From assembly GCA_964610175.1 (NCBI GenBank), contig CAZSVE010000057.1, positions 1 to 18,642 of the forward strand: a stretch of 18,642 bases of DNA. Reading direction: 5' to 3'. The DNA comes from CAZSVE01 sp964610175. GTDB lineage: Bacteria; Pseudomonadota; Gammaproteobacteria; HK1. The notes beneath the pieces are model-generated. The model made no database searches. It was not told the DNA's origin and saw only the letters and a list, made by a program, of their open reading frames with translations. Numbering within the stretch: position 1 is the first letter of the stretch; every line of letters begins with the position of its first letter. Both the position numbers and the translations under genes were made by a program. Of this stretch, positions 13,150 through 18,642 are shown piece by piece.

Positions 13150-14757
13150 ATGTCACCTGTCCGACATGCGCTTATCAGCGTTTCCGATAAATCCGGTATC
13201 GTGGAATTCACACGGGCGCTCCACGAACTTCCCGCTTCCCTCCCTATTCAATTTCTGTCCACCGGCGGTACCGCACAATTACTTATCGAGCATCATATTC
13301 CGGTAATCCAAGTTTCCGATTACACGGGGTTCCCGGAAATCATGGCGGGTCGCGTAAAGACATTACATCCCAAGATCCACGGTGGACTGCTGGGCCGTCG
13401 GGGTATCGACGAGGATGTAATGGATAAACAGGATATCCAACCCATCGACTTACTGGTCGTAAATCTATATCCATTTATGCGCACCGTAGTGGATCCGAAC
13501 TGTAGCTTTCTCGATGCTGTGGAAAATATCGATGTCGGTGGTCCGGCCATGCTGCGGGCAGCCGCCAAAAATCACACTGATGTCACTGTAATCTGTGATG
13601 TGGCGGATTATGATATGGTACTGGCCGAGTTACGGGCTAATGGCGGTGCAACCACCGAAGCAACCCGGCGTTACCTTGCCGCTAAGGCCTTTGCACATAC
13701 TGCGGAGTACGATAGGGCAATCGCCGATTACCTCCATCGGCTTGGAGATAGGGCGATATTCGAGTCATTACCTGAAATATTATCTTTACAATTCCAAAAG
13801 GTGCAGAAAATGCGCTATGGAGAGAATCCGCATCAGATAGCTGTCTTCTATCGAGACTCGCAATTCACGGATGTGTCCATAGCCAGCGCCGAACAGATCC
13901 AAGGAAAAGAACTTTCCTACAACAACGTCGCCGACAGCGATGCTGCATTGGCATGTGTCAAATCCTTCGAGGATCCGGCCTGTGTAATCGTCAAACACGC
14001 CAATCCTTGTGGGGTCGCTATAGCTGAGCACTCCCTTGATGCATATCTGGGCGCGTTTGCCACGGATCCCACCTCTGCGTTCGGTGGCATCATTGCATTC
14101 AACCAACCTCTCGATAAACAGACCGCCGAAGAAATCGTAGGGCGTCAATTCGTGGAGGTCATCGTAGCGCCTGCGGTAGAACCCGAGGCTGCCCGGGTAC
14201 TCGCAACCAAAAAGAATATCAGGGTATTGGCAACAGGAATTTGGCAAAAAGAAACCGAAGTTGCTTACCAAGATTCCTCTTTGCAACTCGAAGGCTTGGA
14301 ATACAAAGGAATCACCGGCGGTTTGTTGGTCCAGAGCCGGGATGCCAGGACCGTAGAGGAAAGCGATCTTCGAACTGTCACCGATCGCGCACCCAATGAC
14401 CGTGAAATGGCAGACCTGCTATTTGCCTGGAAGGTCGTCAAGTTCACCAAATCCAACGCCATCGTGTACTGCAAGGATGGTCGCACCATCGGCATTGGAG
14501 CAGGTCAAATGAGCCGCGTGTATTCCGCGCGGATTGCTGCTGTCAAGGCGGCCGACGAAGGCCTTGACATTCGGGAATCCGTTATGGCATCGGATGCATT
14601 TTTCCCCTTCCGCGACGGGATCGATGCGGCAGCGAAACACGGAATCACGGCAGTTATCCAGCCTGGCGGTTCTGTGCGAGATGAAGAGGTCATCGAAAGC
14701 GCTAATGAACACGGTATGGCCATGGTATTTACCGGCATGCGGCATTTTCGACATTAG
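13150..14757 (+). CDS. purH: Bifunctional AICAR transformylase/IMP cyclohydrolase
   Basis: PurH catalyses the last two steps of purine synthesis: formylation of AICAR with 10-formyl-THF and ring closure to IMP. At 535 residues it is close to E. coli PurH (529). The cyclohydrolase domain fills about residues 1-200 (HALISVSDKSGI, STGGTA, GRVKTLHPKIHGG with K70 and H73). The transformylase domain follows, with MRYGENPHQ, GKELSYNN, the catalytic Lys-His pair K282-H283 in VKHANPCGVA, DPTSAFGGI and GAGQMSRV, and the usual end GMRHFRH. No frameshift or missing motif is seen. ATG 13150 lacks a strong ribosome binding site; the 24-base distance to fis suggests translation within the same transcript. 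purD, the usual next gene, is absent. It converges with the minus-strand gene ending at 14989. Confidence 0.97.
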   Translation: MSPVRHALISVSDKSGIVEFTRALHELPASLPIQFLSTGGTAQLLIEHHIPVIQVSDYTGFPEIMAGRVKTLHPKIHGGLLGRRGIDEDVMDKQDIQPIDLLVVNLYPFMRTVVDPNCSFLDAVENIDVGGPAMLRAAAKNHTDVTVICDVADYDMVLAELRANGGATTEATRRYLAAKAFAHTAEYDRAIADYLHRLGDRAIFESLPEILSLQFQKVQKMRYGENPHQIAVFYRDSQFTDVSIASAEQIQGKELSYNNVADSDAALACVKSFEDPACVIVKHANPCGVAIAEHSLDAYLGAFATDPTSAFGGIIAFNQPLDKQTAEEIVGRQFVEVIVAPAVEPEAARVLATKKNIRVLATGIWQKETEVAYQDSSLQLEGLEYKGITGGLLVQSRDARTVEESDLRTVTDRAPNDREMADLLFAWKVVKFTKSNAIVYCKDGRTIGIGAGQMSRVYSARIAAVKAADEGLDIRESVMASDAFFPFRDGIDAAAKHGITAVIQPGGSVRDEEVIESANEHGMAMVFTGMRHFRH

Positions 14758-14988
14758 TTCATCAGCATCATCAGCCAAACTTACAAGGAAAAATCGGATC
14801 AAAAAGTCCTTCCTAGCAAGGCTTCGCCTCGAACCGACAAGGCATGACCCGGCATTGGTAAAGCAAAACTAGCGTTTCGTAAAACTTGACTCAATTTGCG
14901 AAGATGAGCCGGAAATAAACAAATTAATGGCTTTCGTGGTTCTTTCAAAGAGTTCTGTTATCCTATCCGAATCCAAATAAATCCCAAC

Positions 14989-16602
14989 TTATTGCAAGCG
15001 TTGATTCCTAACGACGGTTCTTAGAACAAAATTTGCGCTTCCCGGTGCCACACCGGCTTTACCTGTCAATGTTTCCTCGGAGCCAATATTCAACGGGCGT
15101 CTGATTATTCGAACATCCTCCACCATATCAATCTGGGATAGTGCCTTCGCGAGATCTTCCACCAAAATTATCGCCCTTCGGTAATCACCGGAAAACGCCG
15201 CAATTCGCCCTTTGATCGAAGTAATCTGATACGTATCTCCGAGCGTCTTGTCCGAACTTGGCATTGGAGACGCAGGCGATGATCCCATTCCTATCTCAGG
15301 TTTATCCTGCGAGATTGCATGGGTACCGACGGAGAAATCGGGATCAGCGCTTACCGACCATTCGATCTCTTCTATTTCCAAATCACTTTTTCGATCAAGC
15401 ACCTCACTTAGTACCAACAACATTCGATATGGTGTGGTCTTGGATTCCCGCAATGTAACGGCGGTTTCGACCGCAGCTTTCAAGGTTGAACCGTCAACGG
15501 AAACTCCAGGAGAATTAGCGCTCGTATGTGCATAATGATCTTCATAAGCCTGGGCTTGTCTTGCCAATACAGTGGTTTTTTGTCTGATGATCAGGATATC
15601 GGAAAGTTGCAACATACCCAGAACAATACCCATGGTGAGTAGTACCAGACCGACTGCGTACATAGCCATACGTATTTGTGCGGATCGGAAATAGCGGATC
15701 TCGTTTGGCGGAGCATAGTGGTTGGCAGGTACCGAACGAAGTAGTATTCCCACAAAAAGTGGATCGGCATATGGCGTATCGAGCCCACCCAATATGCCGA
15801 TTTCAGCCCCCACCTTTTTGATGTCGACGAAGTGATAACGGATGTTTGGACTATTGATTACTTGCCGTTCCAGTTGTGTCCACATCCTGGTACGGCCTAA
15901 AAAATACACCTCCAGGGGATGTTCCGAAGGCAGTAAACGCAGGCTACCCAAATAACGACGAATATTTTCCACTTCCCCTGGAATATAACCGAAAACGGCA
16001 TCGTCTTCTCCAAACCGTGGTACGGCAGCCAGTCGACTGACTTTTAGATGTTGCCGATAGAAAAAACTCTGCCGCAATCCACCATCGGCATTACAATGAA
16101 CCAACAATACGTGGTCGGAAATACCTGTACCCGGGATCGCTTCAATATATCGAAGCAACCTTTTACTCAGGATCGATAATGAATAGAGACCGATAAGGGG
16201 GATCTTGCGTTCGGCAATTGGGTGAAGCCAGCGCTGAACCACCTCCGGATGGGTTACGGCCGCAAATAAAATGTTGTCATCACGCCGCCCGCCAATCTCC
16301 CTATTCTGAAGCACCGTATGCCGGTAGGGAGTATTTCGAAATAACCGACGCTCCCTATTCATCACCAATGCACGCCGATCCGATCCGAAAACGTGAGGAA
16401 TACTCTCTACTCGGAATTCTTCCTCCATAAAATCCACTAAAAAACAGACCGGCGTCCACGGATCTTCATTCAGGTAGGTTACGAACTCTTGCAATCCTGC
16501 TTGGTTGTTTTCAAATACATAAGATCGAACGAGTTCTTTTGCTTGCTTTCGATAGACAGCAAGGGTAGCACCCGTCAAGAGGAATACGCGTTTCCGAGAC
16601 AT
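14989..16602 (-). CDS. Bitopic inner-membrane protein of GspL/PilMN-like layout, family unnamed
   Basis: The 537-residue protein has a large N-terminal cytoplasmic domain (residues 1 to about 308), one membrane segment near 309-331 (AMYAVGLVLLTMGIVLGML), and a periplasmic part of about 200 residues. The first part has alternating strands and helices with short phrases such as VFLLTGATLAVY, HVLLVHCNADGGLRQSFF and EVENIRRYLGSL. The periplasmic part begins with a helical stretch and ends with an alpha/beta segment (YRRAIILVEDLAKALSQIDMVEDVRII) like the ferredoxin-like domains of PilN or GspL. This order matches assembly proteins of type II secretion and type IV pili, but I see no clear actin-fold nucleotide motif. 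It resembles unnamed proteins of sulfur-oxidising and methylotrophic proteobacteria. The start ATG at 16602-16600 has only a weak GGA upstream. It follows the LysR gene by 61 bases on the same strand. Confidence 0.7.
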   Translation of the reverse strand: MSRKRVFLLTGATLAVYRKQAKELVRSYVFENNQAGLQEFVTYLNEDPWTPVCFLVDFMEEEFRVESIPHVFGSDRRALVMNRERRLFRNTPYRHTVLQNREIGGRRDDNILFAAVTHPEVVQRWLHPIAERKIPLIGLYSLSILSKRLLRYIEAIPGTGISDHVLLVHCNADGGLRQSFFYRQHLKVSRLAAVPRFGEDDAVFGYIPGEVENIRRYLGSLRLLPSEHPLEVYFLGRTRMWTQLERQVINSPNIRYHFVDIKKVGAEIGILGGLDTPYADPLFVGILLRSVPANHYAPPNEIRYFRSAQIRMAMYAVGLVLLTMGIVLGMLQLSDILIIRQKTTVLARQAQAYEDHYAHTSANSPGVSVDGSTLKAAVETAVTLRESKTTPYRMLLVLSEVLDRKSDLEIEEIEWSVSADPDFSVGTHAISQDKPEIGMGSSPASPMPSSDKTLGDTYQITSIKGRIAAFSGDYRRAIILVEDLAKALSQIDMVEDVRIIRRPLNIGSEETLTGKAGVAPGSANFVLRTVVRNQRLQ

Positions 16603-16663
16603 CGTAAATCAGAATTTCCGTATTACTGTCCATTTTCAGGGAATAGGAATTCTTTGTTCTACT

Positions 16664-17569
16664 TTACAATTCGTCATAACGGATATGGTTTTGACAGCAG
16701 CTACGCGCCAAGTTCAGCAACTCATTCACGGCGCTTACCCGAAACTTCTGTTCCCGATAGACGAATGAAAGCGGTTTCTTCAACGATGGCTCCAGCTTTA
16801 TAGTCGCCAACGTTTTCAAAGACAACTCCTTCATAACAGCGATGCGCGGAAGAACCGAGATTCCCATGCCTACTTCGATTGCACCCTTGATTGCCTCCAA
16901 GCTATCGAGCTCCATGGCAACGCTCAGATTATTGGTATCGAGACCCGCTGTTCTCAGATAGTCCAGCATTGTTCCCAAGTCACCCTTACGAACGATGTAG
17001 GGATATTCCACAAGCGTCGTCGCTGTAATCGATTCCCTGCCCACCAGATCATGTTCATAGGGAACAACTATCATAAGCTCATCCATGTGGCATGGATCTA
17101 CGACCAAGTTTTTGTTGGCTACCATGTCTTCCACGACACCGAGATCGATCTCGCCGTGTTCGACCATGGAAACAACTTCGCTCGTACTTGCCATCCGCAG
17201 ACGAATTACCACGTCAGGGAATCTATTCTTAAACTCCCCAAGAAGAAGCGGCAACATATATTCCGCTATCACCGTGCTTACACCGAGCATCAGAACGTTC
17301 AATGAATGGCCGGTAATATCCCGAATCTGATTCTCCATCTGCGCATAGATAGTAAAAATTTTGTCCGAGTATTCATATACCTGCCTGCCTACATACGTCA
17401 GACTGATTCGATGATGAGTCCTATCGAAAAGGCGCGCGTTGAAATGCTCCTCCAGCTGATGTATTTGGAACGTTACGGCAGGCTGGGTCATATGCAATGC
17501 CTCTGCCGCCTTCGTGAAACTCAGCATCTTGGCTACGGTGTGAAAAACTTGCAGTCTACGGTCGGCCAT
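16664..17569 (-). CDS. LysR-family transcriptional regulator
   Basis: The 301-residue protein is a full-length LysR regulator, acting as a DNA-binding oligomer that responds to a small effector. Residues 1-60 hold the winged helix-turn-helix (LQVFHTVAKMLSFTKAAEAL, TQPAVTFQIHQLEEHF, LFDRTHHRISLT). A linker helix and the two-lobed periplasmic-binding-protein-like effector domain follow (VLMLGVSTVIAEYMLP, EIDLGVVED, AIKGAIEVGMGISVLP). The start ATG (17569-17567) has GGAGG (complement of 17580-17584) 10 bases upstream. It is divergent from the GcvR-like gene, a typical LysR arrangement. The N-terminus resembles regulators found in chemolithotrophic proteobacteria, but target and effector cannot be named. 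Confidence 0.93.
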   Translation of the reverse strand: MADRRLQVFHTVAKMLSFTKAAEALHMTQPAVTFQIHQLEEHFNARLFDRTHHRISLTYVGRQVYEYSDKIFTIYAQMENQIRDITGHSLNVLMLGVSTVIAEYMLPLLLGEFKNRFPDVVIRLRMASTSEVVSMVEHGEIDLGVVEDMVANKNLVVDPCHMDELMIVVPYEHDLVGRESITATTLVEYPYIVRKGDLGTMLDYLRTAGLDTNNLSVAMELDSLEAIKGAIEVGMGISVLPRIAVMKELSLKTLATIKLEPSLKKPLSFVYREQKFRVSAVNELLNLARSCCQNHIRYDEL

Positions 17570-17585
17570 AAGAAAACAACCTCCG

Positions 17586-17598
17586 ATACATTTTGTAT
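17586..17598. promoter_or_regulatory. ATAC-N5-GTAT site next to the LysR start
   Basis: ATAC (17586-17589) and GTAT (17595-17598) flank ATTTT. The site sits just upstream of the LysR ribosome binding site, where an autoregulatory box is expected. The same motif recurs at 17701-17713. Confidence 0.45.
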
Positions 17599-17696
17599 AT
17601 TCGCAAAATCTATTATTTCATCATCATATAAGTTATCGTATCGCTATATCGTTTGTGACCTTCGACCACCAAAGAGCCCACGGTTTCATATCCTTT

Positions 17697-17719
17697 CACC
17701 ATACCTATGGTATATGGTG
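17697..17719. promoter_or_regulatory. Second ATAC-N5-GTAT site inside a larger palindrome
   Basis: ATAC (17701-17704) and GTAT (17710-17713) flank CTATG. Outside them, CACCA (17697-17701) and TGGTG (17715-17719) extend the symmetry. It lies 82 bases before the chosen start of the GcvR-like gene and may be its operator. Confidence 0.45.
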
Positions 17720-17800
17720 CCCATTTCATGTAGCAAGGTGCTGGTGGAGCGCGTTTTGCCGTTTTACGGGTAAAATCTTCTATTGGACAACACCTCATCA

Positions 17801-18346
17801 ATGGAGCTTCAGCGTTTTATGGAAACGCATTTTGTCTTATCCGCTTTGGGAGAAAATCGTTCCGGCATCGTCAGTGAACTTTCTCAGATGATCTTCGACT
17901 GCGGTGGCAATATCAAAGACAGTCGCATGGCCACGTTAGGAAGTGAATTCGCGATCATCATGCTCATTTCCGGAAATTGGAGCGCCATCGCAAAAATCGA
18001 AAACGCCCTACCGCGCATAGCAGATAAACTGAAACTTGCCATCCAGAGCAAACGAACCACACCGCGCGAAAATTCACGAAACATCATTCCCTACGGGGTC
18101 GAGGTAGTCTCGGTGGATCACCCTGGGATCGTCAAAGACGTAGCGAATTTCTTCTCCCAGCGCGAAATCGGCATCGAAGACCTTTACACCATCGCCTATC
18201 CTGCTCCCCACATGGCCACGCCCATGTCCTCGCTTCATATGACAGTAGGTGTGCCTGCAGACACGGCCATTGCCCCCTTACGTGGGGATTTCATGGACTT
18301 CTGTGATGATTTGAATTTGGACGCCATGTTAGCACCGGTCAAATAA
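17801..18346 (+). CDS. gcvR: GcvR-like double-ACT regulatory protein
   Basis: E. coli GcvR represses the glycine cleavage system by acting on GcvA; relatives have two ACT domains and no DNA-binding domain. From ATG 17801 this protein has 181 residues (E. coli GcvR, about 190). The first ACT domain has HFVLSALGENRSGIVSELS and the strongly conserved GGNIKDSRMATLGSEFAIIM, then NWSAIAKIENALP. The second begins near YGVEVVSVDHPGIVKDVANF and continues with IGIEDLYTIAYPAP. Other starts are TTG 17783 and ATG 17819; only the last has GGAG nearby, 12 bases upstream, so the N-terminus is uncertain by a few residues. No gcvA or gcvTHP is in view, so its target here is not shown. It is divergent from the LysR gene. 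Confidence 0.85.
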   Translation: MELQRFMETHFVLSALGENRSGIVSELSQMIFDCGGNIKDSRMATLGSEFAIIMLISGNWSAIAKIENALPRIADKLKLAIQSKRTTPRENSRNIIPYGVEVVSVDHPGIVKDVANFFSQREIGIEDLYTIAYPAPHMATPMSSLHMTVGVPADTAIAPLRGDFMDFCDDLNLDAMLAPVK

Positions 18347-18438
18347 TAGAACACCCTGAAGTTACCTGACGCCAAGTTCCCATGGCACGAATCGATTCAT
18401 GCGCATGGTCTTTTTGTTCAGATATCGGAAAAGCAAAA

Positions 18439-18482
18439 GCCCATATAGATGCGGTAAGGAAATAGACCGCATCTATATGGGC
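18439..18482 (+). repeat. Perfect 17-bp inverted repeat after the GcvR-like gene
   Basis: GCCCATATAGATGCGGT (18439-18455) and its exact reverse complement (18466-18482) flank a 10-base loop. It lies 92 bases after the gene. No T-run follows directly; seven T occur 22 bases later (18505-18511). An outer pair, ATCGGAAAA near 18425 and TTTTCCGAT ending at 18516, surrounds it, so the whole may be a terminator region or a small palindromic repeat element. The remaining bases to the window end show no gene. Confidence 0.75.
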
Positions 18483-18642
18483 CTGCTATTACCATAGACC
18501 CTGCTTTTTTTCCGATCTCGAAACCGATTCCAAAGGAAAACAGCGAAAGAGCTATCCATACGACAAAATGATGACACCATACGAAAAACGGCTCTTCAAA
18601 AAAATTTGTGGGTAGAAGTTTGCCATCCCAATAGCATTTAGG

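Overview
The window looks like chromosomal DNA of a gammaproteobacterium of moderate G+C. The support is a 98-residue Fis directly upstream of purH, a DUF3426 protein upstream of fis, and a GcvR-type double-ACT protein. The many long non-coding gaps, one decayed insertion sequence and a half-eroded zinc-ribbon gene suggest a genome that is losing genes, as in some symbionts or IS-rich sulfur oxidisers. That placement is inference; nothing here fixes the genus.

Layout. 1-229: the 3' end of an unrecognised gene. 230-1564: an IS110-family transposase pseudogene with its presumed left flank. 1565-2058: a gap with small hairpins. 2073-2474: an SCP2-like lipid-binding protein. 2658-8476: an RND-type pump, made of a periplasmic adaptor and a 1374-residue inner-membrane transporter with an unusual basic tail, separated by a 494-base gap. 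8638-10597: two exported proteins, one Trp/Arg/Asn-rich and cysteine-free, the other DUF4412/LolA-like. 10758-11408: an orphan ParA-type ATPase behind a cluster of inverted repeats. 11409-12278: a gap ending in the wreck of a zinc-ribbon domain. 12248-14757: DUF3426 protein, fis and purH. 14989-17569, minus strand: a large bitopic membrane protein of GspL/PilMN-like layout, then a LysR regulator. 17801-18346: a GcvR-like regulator divergent from the LysR gene, followed by a perfect 17-bp inverted repeat.

How the genes fit together. The adaptor and transporter should form two parts of a tripartite envelope pump; no outer-membrane channel is encoded here. The two exported proteins follow on the same strand and may act in the same envelope process, but only position supports this. 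Fis and PurH are 24 bases apart and probably co-transcribed. In many gammaproteobacteria dusB sits between the DUF3426 gene and fis, and purD follows purH; neither is present. The LysR and GcvR genes share a 231-base divergent control region with two copies of ATAC-N5-GTAT about 115 bases apart.

No tRNA, rRNA or CRISPR array was seen.
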